Shown piece by piece: positions 1 through 11,763 of a stretch of 64,000 nt of DNA. The first letter of the stretch is position 1; each line of letters starts with the position of its first letter. The stretch comes from Pteria penguin (Eukaryota; Mollusca; Bivalvia; Pterioida; Pteriidae), in assembly GCA_035048485.1 (NCBI GenBank), contig CM068585.1, positions 51,041,186-51,105,185 of the forward strand, in the 5' to 3' direction. Under the pieces are notes generated by a model. It was not told where the DNA came from. It did not search any database and worked only from the letters and a program-made list of their open reading frames with translations. Position numbers and translations under genes: made by a program.

Positions 1-228
1 CCAAGGATCTGTTCTGTTGAATGTTATCTTCAGTAACAAGCTTAGCTGTGCTATTTCAATATTTAAACATCAGTAACAACAAATACAAAATGATAAATTT
101 ATATGTATTGCTTTACATAAAAAAGTAATGTCAAAAGACAACAGTGTTCGCATTGTGTGACGTTTCCATCAGATAGATTGTCAAAGAATTTATATCAAAA
201 CCTGACCAGATGAAAACTCTGGTCATTA

Positions 229-395
229 TTAATCTGCATGTGAAATCCCTATATCAAAAGAAAAGGCCCAAGTAATCCTTTTAAACGCACGACGAAGTCT
301 AAGGTCATAAGTAATGGCTATCAATAATACAAGAGAAATTACGTGGCCTACCCCTATTAGTGCAAAAGCGAATATTAAAATCCATGTTAAAGTTT
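229..395 (-). CDS. Paralogue A exon 5: membrane segment and short tail
   Basis: Acceptor gaccttcctttcag opens an exon coding about 24 hydrophobic residues. A basic stop-transfer run (RLRRAFKR) and a short tail to the TAA at 231-229 follow. Within the membrane-facing run there is a His (GVGHVI) but no Lys or Arg. The tail has no YxxI/L pair. Confidence 0.6.
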
Positions 396-3300
396 CTGAA
401 AGGAAGGTCAAAATCGAAGGCCATGGATCACAGTATCAAAGTAAAGCTCCAACATGAACGGCCTGTGTGTGTAGGATCAAAGTCTTAATAGAGACAGGCG
501 ATGTTAAAATTTGGCTACTGACGTCACCGCCAACTACCACGCAGGAGGTATGACATCAGCTTTCTTTACTTTCTCCCGGACTACCTAAAACATTTGATAT
601 TGGATCAGCTTTCATTAAAATAAAGCCATGTATTTGACTTTGGTGTTTACATGGTTTTGGTACGAATTTATTACAAATCTAGTAGTGTGATGCCAGATTG
701 TGACGCAACATGTAACACACACTGTTCAAAAACTACCTTGCGGTTCTAGCACGCTGTGGATGTTAATTTCAATCCTAGAAATTTGTAGCCGATCCATTGA
801 TGGGCTGAAAATAGAGTTCACCTAAAAATGAAGCCTGACTAAGTTTCGCCAGATCTTTACCCGTAATGGGATAAACAGAAAAGCGGAATAAAGCTATGGT
901 TTTAATCAGCTTAGTCCATAACTACATATTGTTGATAGGTAACATAAAATGAATGGGATGTCTTCACATTCACAATGTTGTCGGTAAAAGAGATAGAAAG
1001 GCTGATAAAAGCCGAACAGTAAGTACAGAAACTATGCTGACTACACTGACCTTAGTTTCTGGTTAGAGGTATTTAAACACGAAGGATCTGAAACAAAAAT
1101 AAAGTTACGTCTATTCTGATGCAGTTTATTTCATCATGGAGAAGATGTGATGAAAACTGGAAAACGTAACTCAATTGGTATGTTTAACAAATAAGTCTTT
1201 CATCTATTTTGTTGTTGTTTCTGCGTCCGGTATTGCTTACTTTTTTATTTTAACTTGTTTGCATTATTTCGGTAAAACAGAAATCACAAATATAATATTA
1301 TATAATACTGTATTATTTTTTGAAACTGTATGTTTTATGTCGCTCAATCTCTTATTGACATAAAATTCACTTCAGAAATTTCATGTTGAATGCAAATTAT
1401 GACATTTACGTAAAAATAGTTGTTGGCTGATTAATTGACTGTAAATCAGTTTCAACAATTTTAGTGATATACAAGTGGAAGGTATTTTTTGAAACTTACA
1501 TTTGTAGAGTTGGTTGGTAAAATATTCCTCCAAAGGACATCCATCACCAATGCACTTATGATCAACAATATTCAGATCACCAGTTGTATCGAACAAGGGG
1601 CAAACTGAAGGCAAATGATGACACATCATACCAAAACATTACACAAAAAATATTGCACATATATAACATCAAAGCGTGACGTAGTCTCCGCATGCTTTGG
1701 GTATTTATTTATTATTATTTCATTTTTTTTTTCTTTGTATGATTGCTGAATTTCTGGCAAACCATAGTGGCTGAGGCGTCGCCCACTATAAAAAGGCCTC
1801 AAACTGTAATGTGCAAGGACACGTGCATAGCAGTTAACTTAGGTGTCCCCAATATTATCTTAAATGACATTAGAAATCAAACATTTGTGGTAAGCACTAA
1901 TAATGAACTCTGGTATCAACATGCGGATAGCTTCATAAACATCAAGCCCTGTAAGGTTAAACTAGTTGACGTAATTAAAGATTACAAATTCTCCCCTTAT
2001 GATTGTGAAATATCTAAGTGCGGGACCAAAAATTGCAAAACTTGCAACATCTTAATTACAGACAATTCTTTTACGAGTAATTTAACCAAACATACCTTTC
2101 ATACGCATAGTTTTGACCATTTGAATTGTAAGAGTTCAAATATTGTGTACGGTATTGAGTGTTCACTCTGTGGGGTTAATATATGTTGGAGAGACAAAGG
2201 GACAACTCCGTACAAGAGTATCAGGTCACAGGTCCAAAATAAATTGTGGTGGAAACCAATTACTCTATCGCCACTTCAACCAGCCTGACCACTCTATTCT
2301 CTCAATGAAAATTAGAATTATAGAAAAAATATATCACCCCACAAACAATGCCAATTTGAGCACTCCTTTTCGTCGGAAAAGAGAAGAATACTGGATAAGA
2401 CGTCTCGGCACTGCTTCGCCCTATGGATGCAATGACAATATTAGTAGTATTGGTAATCTCACTAGTCCTGCGTGTCAATCAGTTAACGTACTCGGTTTAT
2501 TCAACAAAAGCCAGAGGAGGCATCGAAGTCATGGTACACGCAAATACAACAAACCTGAAATACATAATATTTCCTTTGATGCTCTTTTGCCATTTATAAA
2601 TAAACCTTTGGGCCTTCATCACATTCGTACAAAACTTTATTCTATTTCACTCAGAAAATTACACGAGTTGTACGTATCGTCCAGACACCGTATATTCACT
2701 GATATAAGCTCTGCAGAGTATAGACTAGATGGCATTATTATGGACATATCGACCGCTAGACTTTTTCGTCCCGTCAAGTCCGATATTTCTATGGAAAAAT
2801 CTAATCGCCCTTTCATCAAAATTAAATTTGTAAATAAAGGCATTGATTATTTAAATTTCGGCCAAATTTTAAATCATAGGTCTGTTTTAGAGAAAATACC
2901 TCCATATTTCAAAAACAAAGATCCGCCATGTATTTCCTATAGCTACACGCCATCAGTTGTATCCAAAATTTATAATTACAAAGGGTTTCTACAGTGTCTT
3001 GATCTTAGCAACTCTGCATGCCATTCTCAACCGTGTGCATGTTCCTCGTCTAATTTCGTATATTCTCCTTGTGGCCATGTCATTACTGGTGATCTCGATA
3101 TAGTTAAAAACTCTAAATTAAGAGAACTTTTACTTAAAGGTCCAAAATACAGAGAACCCAGATCATTCACATGGAGCCAAAATTTTGAGAATATTATGAA
3201 CTGCTGCGAGGAATATGCCACACGATGGGCAAAAAGAGAGGAAGTACAAGTCGACACTGTTTCGGAATGGATAAAATCGATTGCAGTACTGCTGAGATCA

Positions 3301-6300
3301 AAAATTAAAAAATTACAAGGTTCTGTAAACACCAGATTCGAATCTATTTTTAAAGATCCTGATGTTGTCAGAGAACTTACCTTCCTCCAAGAACATTATA
3401 TCATTACACCAGCAGATAAAGCATCTAATAATTATACATTTACTTGTAAGAAATATTACTTTGACAGCCTAGTGAAAGAATTAGGATTAAATTCAGCTCC
3501 AGGAAATCCTACTTATACTCTCACGAACTTTTCGGTTTCGGAAGTACTCGAGAATCATAAATCTGTCCTCAATACGTTTAGTATTGACTCAAATAAATTG
3601 AATTTAGAACTTCCATATTTGTACTGTATTCCAAAAATGCACAAAACTCCGTACAAACAACGCTTTATCGCTGGTTCCTCGAAGTGTTCCACAAAATCTG
3701 TATCGATGCTACTCACAAAAATATTATCAGAAATTAAATCTGGCCTTCATAGATATTGCGAAAACAGTATATTCCAGAAGTGGAATTAATCAAATGTGGA
3801 TCCTTAAAAATTCAAAAGAGTTGTTAGAACATCTAAAATCAAAAAGTTTTACTAAAATTCACTCCATCAAGTCTTTTGACTTTTCGACTCTGTACACAAC
3901 GATCCCTCATCAGAAATTAAAAGACAGATTAGCGGAAATTATTCAAAATGCATTTACTAGTAAAAACGGAAGCCGCAAATTCAAATATATAGTAATAGGC
4001 CACGATAAAACTTACTTTGTTAGGGAAAATTCTGATTCCAAAAATAAATACACTGAAACAGCTGTCATTCAGATGTTGAACTTTCTTATCGATAACATTT
4101 TTGTGGTGTTTGGAGGTAAGGTTTTTCAACAAATTGTCGGCATTCCAATGGGCACTAACTGTGCTCCGCTTCTGGCTGACATATTCCTTTATTCATACGA
4201 AGCTGAGTTCATTCAGTCTTTGCTTTCGCAAGGAAAAAAAACAATTCGCTCTTGGCTTCAATTTTACTTACAGATATATAGATGACTTGCTTTCAATTAA
4301 TAATCCTTCATTCGCGGATTACCTTAGCATCATCTATCCAAGTGAACTGGAGGTCAAAGAAACCACAGAAACTAGTAATTCTACTTCGTATTTAGATATT
4401 ATGTTGTCTTTCGACATTAATGGTCAATTGAACACCTCACTCTATGACAAACGTGACGATTTCAATTTCGCTATCACAAACTTTCCTTTCATAAGTAGCA
4501 ACATTCCATCATCGCCCGCATACGGCGTATTCATATCTCAGTTAATACGTTATTCCAGAGCATGTTCAAATTACAATGACTTTGTTCTGAGGGCTAGGCG
4601 ACTTTCAGTTAAGCTGCTCAACCAGGGTTATATATGTGCTAGACTAGCATCGTCACTGAGGAAGTTCTACGGTCGTTACGAGACTCTTATTACTCCATAT
4701 GATATCTCGTTATCCAGACTTTTAAATGATATTCTGGACTGAGACCGATTCCGATCACTTTACACAGATTTGACACCTTCTATACTAGAAGGTTACCTAC
4801 TTCGACTTCTCCATATATAGATACATATGGAATTCACACGATTTGACTCTTTTTACGGGGTATATGTGACGGGTGTTGCTAGCAAGCAGGAGATGCTCAC
4901 TCTCCCCGGGCACCTGATCTCACTCCATCTCAGGGGTTCACATATGCTTTTCAAGTAGATATATTTTGTTATTTTCCGTTTGTTTTTCATTTTCACTGAT
5001 TTTGTATGTCCTATGGTTTCATGATTTTTGGACTTGGGGTTTGGATTTATCCATCATCTTTACATTTCACTGCAGTCTGATGGAATTAAATCCTTAAACA
5101 TTGAATAGTTAACTAACATGCACTGTATGAAAGAAGCACAGAAATAAGGAAAAGGGATCAGGTCTCATCTCTAGATATCAGGGGTGCAGTAATAGGTGCT
5201 GTGGTACAAATGCATTAGTGCCATAGTCATGTGATTAAAATTGCTTCTCATTTTGCATTGGTACTCTTTGACCTTAACATAGGAAAACCGTAACTGTAAC
5301 TGATTAAATGTCATAACAAAGTCTTGTGCCATGGAAAAGAGGTATGTCAAATTAAAGCAGATTCATTCAACAACTATTACTGTTTGAGTAAGACACCTCT
5401 GTTCACACGCTAGTATTATATTTTAATCTGGAAGTACATGTATTACCTTAGAGCAATTTCAAAGCATGGGGTGTCATGAGTAACTATTGTGTAATTATTT
5501 CACTATATATGACAGTTGTGTTCAAACGACAAGGTATAGGTGATTCCCGTATACACCAAACAGTTCGTTTGCCGTGTAGAAGAAAAAAAAAAAAAAAGAG
5601 GGGTGGGGGTTATTTTAGAATGTCACTTTTAAATTGATTACCCACAATACTAGACATATTTATCCCTTTAGTGTAACAGTCACATCATCTCACTTAACGA
5701 AAATGAAGTATATTTGAGGGTCATATTTCTAACAATTTCTAATTTCATGTCGTTTCTATATAATATTGGCGTATTTATGTTGGTTTTCCTTCAGTATAGT
5801 CTTTTTTCTCTGGTAAAATAAGTAAGACAAATAATTTAGTGTACGCATATATTAAAAAATTGAACCATTTTGAATCTTTTTTGAATATTAGATATTTACA
5901 ATGTTATTTCACATTTTACTTTGAAATGGTCCCTTTTCTTTATATTTATAGTAACATATCATTTATATCAAAGAGTTTTATCTAATTAATAATTAATGAT
6001 TATCATGCACGCAAGTTTAAAAAAAAAATATTATTATAGTCCGTAAAATGTCCGGAATTCCAACATTTCCCCCTTTTTGAGGTTTTTCATATGGCCCCTT
6101 GTCAAAACTAAGCAGAAGAAGTAATTCATTCTTTCATATTTTAGTGTGATTAATGCAACCGATTTGTATGAATTTTAATGATATTCCTGTTACCTGATTT
6201 TTTTAATTGCATTTTTTCATCATATTTACTGAATGTTCTGTAGAAATGCATTGAAAATACATGAAAACTTTTTATGGTCCCTCTCCAAAACCGCACAGTG

Positions 6301-9300
6301 ATTTCATCTTTTTCCCTTGAATCGTGAATAATGATAGACTTTTTAATGTGCGAAAGTTTTATCGAAAAAATAAAACTGTTATTGTTTTTCTCCCTCCTCC
6401 ACCTAGCCTTGAACAGAGATTGAGAAAGTACTCTGAGACGAAGGCAGTTTATATTGAAGACTAATGACGATTCTTTCTATGCTGAGTATTCCTTATGAAA
6501 TGGGACTGAGAACTTTTGTTTCACTTCCAGAATAAGGATACTCTTGAATATGAGCGTTTCCGATTTGTTTTATTTATTGTCAAATTTTGCAGTAAAAAAA
6601 CAATCACACAAATGATAATTATAGATACTTACATACCGACTGTATTTTCTCTGTATGCAAGTTAAAAATAAACTGCACACCATTTTCAGATGTTTAAATT
6701 GAGGTCATGAAACCATCCGAATTATATCACCTCATAGGTTGTGCAATTATTCTGTTATTTGACTGCCTCCCTTGGAATAAGGTTTTGACACTTAAAAAAG
6801 GTGCATCCAGAGGGCTTATTTTTAATGAAGCAAAACACATATAAATATGAGGATTGGTTTTCGTTCTGTGCGAAACAATGGTGTATGTCTGCTTCGTGCT
6901 GCACAGATTTGTTTTTCCAAGACTGACTGCAAACATACCCCAATGCTTCGCACAAAATGAAAAACAATCCTTGGTCATAAACAAATGATTTAAGTGAGTA
7001 ATAAAACAAAACATGCTATTAAGGTGACATAATATAATTAGGAAGGACCTTCCCATCCTTTGTAATACCTGTCTTATAAACGAAGAAGGTGCAAGTATGT
7101 AACCTATTTCGTTACACTAAGATGTCAAACAAAACCTACCCTTAGCGGGTTCTTGCAGTACGTCTATTTAGTAGTTCGTGTTGCCTCAAAAAGTGAGAAT
7201 ACAATTGAAAAATAATTCAGATTTTGATACAAAACTTTCAGATAATTCTTGAAATATATGAATTATAATATAATTCAGCAAACTTTACTGCATTCAATTA
7301 ACGGAGATAATGACAGAAAATATGTTAGATAATATTATAAGAATAAGTCATTATTATTAATATTATTTATATCGCGACTCAGTTGAACGCAAGAGGTGCC
7401 AATATATGAATCTTAACACTACATTGACTTCCATAGAATGAAAAACTCAATTAGTTACTAAGAGAACTTATCAACTCTTTAAAACTATACATGTTTTAAG
7501 TGCTAATCTTTTATCCCAAATCGTAGTCAGATACCTTTGGGCCATTAAGCGAGCGATAAGAGTTTTATTTATTTATTCTATTTATTTATTATTATTATTA
7601 TTTGTTTTGTTTTTTGGGGGTTTTTTTATCCGCCATCTCCCTGCAAAGGGACACTATGCACCCTAAGCGAGATACAAATAAACTTACTTGTATACCATTT
7701 TCAGGCTGTACATTGAAAATTTCAGGTAATTTTAAGCATTAAAACTAATTTGTAAGTTTGCAAATTAACAAATTAAGGCTTTTCCTGAATGATCAGTCTT
7801 CTCTTTTTGCTACCTCCCCCCCCCCCTTTGCATTTTTAGAGATATCTGGAATACATTGTAGTGTAAGTAGACATATCAGAAATCCTAGTGTAATGTGGAC
7901 ATTTATACCAATAGATGTCTTCAAGGAATGTTATGTATTGCTATGCGGTACGGTAAGAAAGCGGACATTCTGCTCAAATTGAGTAACCTAGTACCATATT
8001 GTTCTAATCTTGTTTCAAATAGAAATTTCTGAGTATTCAATATTTCCGGATATTAACATGTATTGATAACATAGACTTCATATGTTATTCTAAATGGCTA
8101 GGATAAGGAGTTCATGAATTTTTGTAATTGGATGTATATATGTCCTCTGCCCTCACTATACGTCTATTACACTTGTGTGAAAATCTCGAAACAACGGGTT
8201 ACCATGATATAAGATAAAGTATATGTCATAGGGAAATAGAAGTTCTATGTATTCTAGAATAAGATTTGAAAAGAGTACATACCAGTTAAAGGTAATATAA
8301 AGATTAAGATTAGATATAATATTAAGATTTGAAGTGAAGGACAACGTGTTGTAAAACAAGTTTCATAGTGTACTTGAGATTCTGACAGACAATATTTTCG
8401 TGATGTTTGGAGGATGTTTTCAGCAAACCTGTGGCATTCTTATGGGTACTATTTGCTGAAATAGGTGATGTGCTGTCAATTAATAATCATAACTTTATGG
8501 ATCACCTACACGAAATATATCCTAAGGAACTGGAAATCAAAACCGAGGGTAACAGATCTGCTTCGTACTTGGATATACTTTTATCTTTCGATGATAACGG
8601 TCACTTGAGCACCTCCCTGTGTGAGAAACGTGCCGATTTCAACTTCCACATAGCGAACTTACCTTTCTGGGTAGCAAGATTTTATCCTTCTCCCACCTAA
8701 TACGTTTTTGTATCTTAGTATATAAGGTGCGAAAAACGGTTTTGTAAGAAGAGCTAAACGGCTGATAAACTATTTGTTCAGGGTTATGTTAAAGAACGCC
8801 TGAATTCGTCATTGAAGAAATACTACGGCGGCCACTGTGATCGCATAAGGGAATATGAGGTCTCGCTTTGCGATTCATAGCGTTTTAGAGTGCAATTGCA
8901 TCACTGTTCGCTTTGAACATTTATTATATTCATGTGTGCGTTGGGACCACCGAATTTGACAATTGTACGCAACGGTTTGTATAGGACGTTTAGAGTTCGA
9001 CACAATATAACTGATCGGTATTTCTTCGTTGTTTATTTATATTGAACAACGAAATATATCCTAAGGATCGGTATTGTCAGTTTCCTTTAATATTGATTAC
9101 AAAGTGTTCAAAAATAGTAAAGTGGTGTAATTACATGAAAAAAAAAACATTTACAAAAAAAAAAAAATAAATAAATAAATAAATAAATAAAATGAGCGTG
9201 TACTCCATACATGGTATGAAGCATAGCTTTGTATCTAAAGTTAAGAAACATTTTTAACTTAATGTTATGTCACTTACTGATCCCTTGGCATTATCAATAA

Positions 9301-9946
9301 AACATCTTAAAAATGCTTCAGACAATGAACTTAAATAACGTACCTTTACTTTCAGCTCTTGATTATGGATTAGATACAATACTAAACTTGTTCAGAAAAT
9401 GTATTATAAAGTATGTATTCAATCAACATAATTGCAACTTTTTGAGAGGGTACGAATGCTGTGACCAAAATAAAAATGAATAGTAAGAAAATATATATTA
9501 AATTAATTATAATAATATAAATAATGTTCATTTAGATCAAAATACGATAAAATAAAAAAGAAGAGAGAAATAAGGATAAAAAGGCTAAGGGAAAGCTTGG
9601 AAATACAGCACAGCACTTTCAATCATGCTTTGCAAATACGATAAATGTTGTTTAAATTATCTTTCTACCATTTTGTGTAAACTGGTATCAGTATGATAAA
9701 AAGCCATATGGTGAACTTACATCCCTTTTCCAGAAAAATCGGTAAGGCACAAAACTCAATTTCTTCGCCATTTAATGAAATTCCGCAATGATAAGTTAAA
9801 GATTCACATGAAAACATAGACTGTTGTTTCTTCCATGAAATTTCGTCTTTGGGGCATGGTAATGCATGAAGCTTAAGACAAAGGATCAATACATAACTAG
9901 CAAATATGTAATTAATTTTAGTGGAATCAGTAAACGTTCTCCACAT
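229..9946 (-). CDS. Paralogue A: Cys-rich single-pass membrane protein, five exons
   Basis: Family not recognised. Exons 9946-9721, 1604-1500, 1087-1051, 774-737 and 395-229 join with GT-AG borders and matching phases (1, 1, 2, 1) into 190 residues. Residues 1-28 look like a signal peptide (hydrophobic core YIFASYVLILCL). The ectodomain has 8 Cys and one N-glycosylation sequon (NTS). Residues ~140-163 form one membrane segment (WILIFAFALIGVG..), and a ~25-residue basic tail ends in SHAD. Exons 1 and 2 are near-copies of paralogue B's (44/49 residues compared in exon 1, 32/35 in exon 2), but the membrane and tail exons are unrelated to B's. The 8.1-kb first intron holds Penelope-like copy 1 antisense to this gene. 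The inferred role is a cell-surface receptor or decoy. Splicing is predicted by eye, so the main uncertainty is exon 4, which is short and has no counterpart to confirm it. Confidence 0.62.
737..774 (-). CDS. Paralogue A exon 4 (predicted): stalk
   Basis: A 38-nt candidate exon between acceptor aatttctag and donor gtagtt. It reads RIEINIHSVLEPQ when joined. It is accepted because it alone converts the phase-2 end of exon 3 to the phase-1 entry needed by the membrane exon without a stop. It has no counterpart in B to confirm it. Confidence 0.4.
1051..1087 (-). CDS. Paralogue A exon 3: short stalk exon
   Basis: A 37-nt exon after acceptor ttttgtttcag, with donor gtcagt. It reads YPSCLNTSNQKL across the phase-1 junction. 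The equivalent B exon reads [10 protein letters not shown] in the same phase. Both keep one Cys and one N-glycosylation sequon. Confidence 0.6.
1500..1604 (-). CDS. Paralogue A exon 2: second Cys-rich half
   Basis: A 105-nt phase 1-1 exon with acceptor ttgccttcag and donor gtaagt. It encodes [18 protein letters not shown] and on to QLYK. It differs from paralogue B's exon 2 (also exactly 105 nt) at three residues. Conservation stops at the splice borders, which supports a real exon. Confidence 0.7.
1768..4742 (+). pseudogene. Naiad-type polyprotein of copy 1: GIY-YIG nuclease + reverse transcriptase, frameshifted
   Basis: This is the element's own protein, which would nick target DNA and reverse-transcribe the element RNA. 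In order it shows a KCGTKNCKTC knuckle (~2017-2045), the nuclease motif YGIECSLCG..IYVGETKGQLRTR (~2150-2225) and EEYWIRRLG (~2386). The RT has ADKASNNY (~3410), PYLYCIPKMHK..RFIAG (~3613-3675), FDFSTLY (~3868), GIPMGTNCAPLLADIF (~4139) and YRYIDDLLSI (~4273). The last stretch ends with LLNDILD and TGA at 4742. Three single-base insertions break it: G4 at 2172-2175, A4 at 3761-3764 and A8 at 4234-4241. The initiator position reads GTG here and ATG in copy 2. No other in-frame stops were seen, so the copy is fairly young or the indels are homopolymer errors. Confidence 0.87.
4743..5066 (+). other. 3' untranslated tail of Penelope-like copy 1
   Basis: This tail is closely similar to 22356-22679 and to the inverse of 32127-32424. 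It contains an inverted pair (tatatgtga near 4861 and tcacatatg near 4938) that would close a long hairpin. The hairpin's arms enclose the conserved gggcacctgatctcact..caggggt motif (4908-4945). Confidence 0.8.
5154..5240 (+). repeat. Detached tail-like repeat with conserved CACCTG/TCTCA motif
   Basis: It reads atcaggtctcatctct..tcaggggtgc, then gtggtaca..ttagtgccat.gtcatgtga. The same combination occurs inverted at 22795-22895. It resembles the conserved part of the Penelope-like 3' tail but is more diverged. Confidence 0.4.
5241..8367. other. Intron/intergenic AT-rich DNA, no gene seen
   Basis: This lies within intron 1 of paralogue A. It holds only homopolymer runs (A near 5581, C near 7817) and a TTTATT-rich patch near 7566-7600. 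The open frames are short and lack coding character. Confidence 0.6.
8368..8880 (+). pseudogene. Penelope-like RT fragment (3' part of RT), internally deleted
   Basis: It starts at the equivalent of copy 1 position ~4085 (TDNIFVMFGG). After GTICA it jumps straight to GDVLSINNHNF, losing ~110 bases including the YIDD approach. It continues through SASYLDILLSFDDNGHLS and EKRADFNFHIANLPF, then degenerates to a stop at 8880. It is more diverged from copy 1 than copy 2 is, so it represents another subfamily. It lies antisense in intron 1 of paralogue A. Confidence 0.8.
8881..9720. other. AT-rich stretch without recognisable gene
   Basis: This intron 1 sequence next to paralogue A exon 1 contains an (aaat)n run near 9165-9192 and otherwise nothing I can name. 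Confidence 0.55.
9721..9946 (-). CDS. Paralogue A exon 1: signal peptide and first Cys-rich half
   Basis: The ATG at 9946 precedes a hydrophobic stretch and then [14 protein letters not shown]. Four Cys follow, in the contexts ALPC, FSC, YHC and EFC. The donor is gtaagt directly after ...FLEKG plus one base (phase 1). The same donor and phase occur in paralogue B at 43888/43889. I chose this start because it gives a plausible signal peptide. Confidence 0.65.
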
Positions 9947-10004
9947 GATAACGCGCTCAGAATAAACTCATAACCCTACGTCTGGCATCTATCAAATACT
10001 GATG

Positions 10005-10032
10005 CTGAACTTCCTCATGCAATGCGGATATC
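10005..10032 (-). promoter_or_regulatory. Upstream block conserved between paralogues A and B
   Basis: On the minus strand it reads gatatccgcattgcatgagg followed by aagttcag. Paralogue B has gatatccgcttgcatgagg then aagtgcag at 43558-43586. In both genes it lies ~60 bp upstream of the proposed ATG, so homology extends into 5'UTR or promoter. Its function is unknown. Confidence 0.4.
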
Positions 10033-11620
10033 GTTACTAAATATGTATATTTTAGTACCATCATTATTGATACTAATAGGAAGTGTAACAACATGCAACG
10101 TGCATCGAAAAATAGAGCGTACAGTTCTCATGGAATATTAATTGTATTATCAGGAACAAAAATATTATACTGTCATTTATGTTTACACAATAGCACTGTT
10201 TTGTGTAGTGCCTGTGATCGGAATACTCCTTTCATGATGCTGAATTCATACTTGCTTTGAAAAGTGGGGATATATCCGCTAGTCCAATCTTTCTCTGAAT
10301 ATGTCCGTCACTTACTAAAGAAGTTAACCACGAGACCCTGTGTTACTACAGGGCACGCCTGGCTAACATTTTCAACGTAATCAGTTCAAATGTCAAACTC
10401 TTCACAAAGTGACATACAAAGTTTGTTAATAACAATATAACAGGGAAGACTTTTAGAGACCAAAACGACAGTGACATACACGTGAAATGGTATCAATATA
10501 CATCAATGTATGCTGAATTGATTACCATGAAACGATTTGAAAAATCTTTAGGTGGCCAACATTTTTGAAAAAATTAGTGCTTCTTGTTATCTATGTCACG
10601 GACTTCTTTTTTTCTTGAGGATTTTTATCTACATATATATTTATCTAAAAATCATTTTACGCAAATGAACGCGGACAGCATTGTATCGTATACTTAGAAA
10701 ATAGAGTTATCCCGCTTGTGCTGTACACAATACTTATTCTATGTACAAAAATTTATGCATCGATAAAGCAGTGTGGCAGGGGTATTTGATATAATTTAAA
10801 GTAATCCTATGAATTACTCCTTAACGAGTTATCCCGATGCTGTTCAATATTATTTGTTACTTGACTACTATTGAACTCCTACGAGTTAAACACGCCCTCT
10901 ATCTTTCAATGTTCATGTTGTTTCATTCAACATTTTGTACACATATAAATAACAAAATATAAAATGATTTAATCGCACAGCGTTTAGTACAAAAGTATCA
11001 AACTATATACGGATTTGACTCGTATTAGTGTGCTTTTGGGGAAAAATAACCCGTCCAATATCCAATCTGGTAAATTGGGAATATATTATGCTATTTGGGA
11101 GTTGTTTATTTCACAACTTATGGAAGTTGAGACCCACACAATTTCTGTGGCGTGATTTCAGTCTCCCAAGTTCACCAGGGGAACCTTGGACTGAGCCAGA
11201 AGACTATAGTACATAAAAGTAAGAGCGCGACAAACGAAAACAAAGCAAACCCAGCAGCGGCATGCTTTGCTACGAGGGTTATTCCTTCCGAGAACATGAT
11301 TAATACATACATTTATATTTGGAGTTTTTCCATCTGAAAGTGTATATGCATATATCCCCGGTAAATACCGCTGTTTTATAACTGTGCATTAATTAAATAG
11401 TGAACGTAAAATAACAAAAGTCTATACAAAAAGACATTCCTGAAATGAAAAAAAAAAGTTTCTTGAACTGTAGATATATACATGATAATATTTAAGAAAT
11501 AAACAATGAATATATATATCAACTTGAAACTGGATACAAATAATGTATATATGAAGATGTGCATATTGTACGGGAAATGTTGTCCAAAATGTGTTTGGTA
11601 TTGTCTTTTTATTCTGATTA
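10033..11620. other. No gene recognised
   Basis: AT-rich DNA upstream of paralogue A. No repeats or coding signals were identified with confidence. Confidence 0.5.
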
Positions 11621-11763
11621 CTATGCTTTCAAATTTACACCACTTTCTCTTCTGTGGTACCTCTGCACGGTCTTGTTGTTTGGCGGCATTTTTCGTTTCT
11701 GAGCGCCCCTTGTCGATGAATATCCAGAGACACGAGTGTCAGGTGGCAACAGCAGTGTTCCAT
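11621..11763 (-). CDS. Possible terminal exon of an unknown gene
   Basis: On the minus strand an acceptor (tttcaattacag) is followed by 46 open codons (DGTLLLPPDTRVSGYSS.., then KRKMPPNNKTVQRYHRR) to TAG at 11623-11621. The basic, proline-containing composition is unlike the surrounding AT-rich DNA. No upstream exon was found and no family is recognised. An overlapping plus-strand open frame exists and may be the shadow, or this one may be. Confidence 0.28.

Larger units (their letters stand above)
1763..5066 (+). mobile_element. Penelope-like element, Naiad-type (copy 1), near full length
   Basis: This ~3.3-kb element shares its ends with copy 2. The 5' border is ..cata[g/a]tggctgaggcg and the 3' border is ..atccatcatctttacatt, a 3' end also present in the inverted tail at 32127. 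The order is a Cys-rich knuckle, GIY-YIG nuclease, long linker, then reverse transcriptase, so the nuclease precedes the RT. That permuted order is known from the Naiad/Chlamys clade of Penelope-like retroelements. The copy lies antisense in intron 1 of paralogue A. I see no clear target-site duplication. Confidence 0.88.

Noticed and set aside
1743..1767. Protein start upstream of the Penelope-like border in copy 1
   Set aside because: The apparent start is a TTG codon in flanking DNA. Similarity to copy 2 begins only at ~1763.
4860..4945. Hammerhead ribozyme in the Penelope-like tail
   Set aside because: A hairpin-forming inverted pair is present, but I could not find the CUGANGA and GAAA core elements in the right places on either strand.
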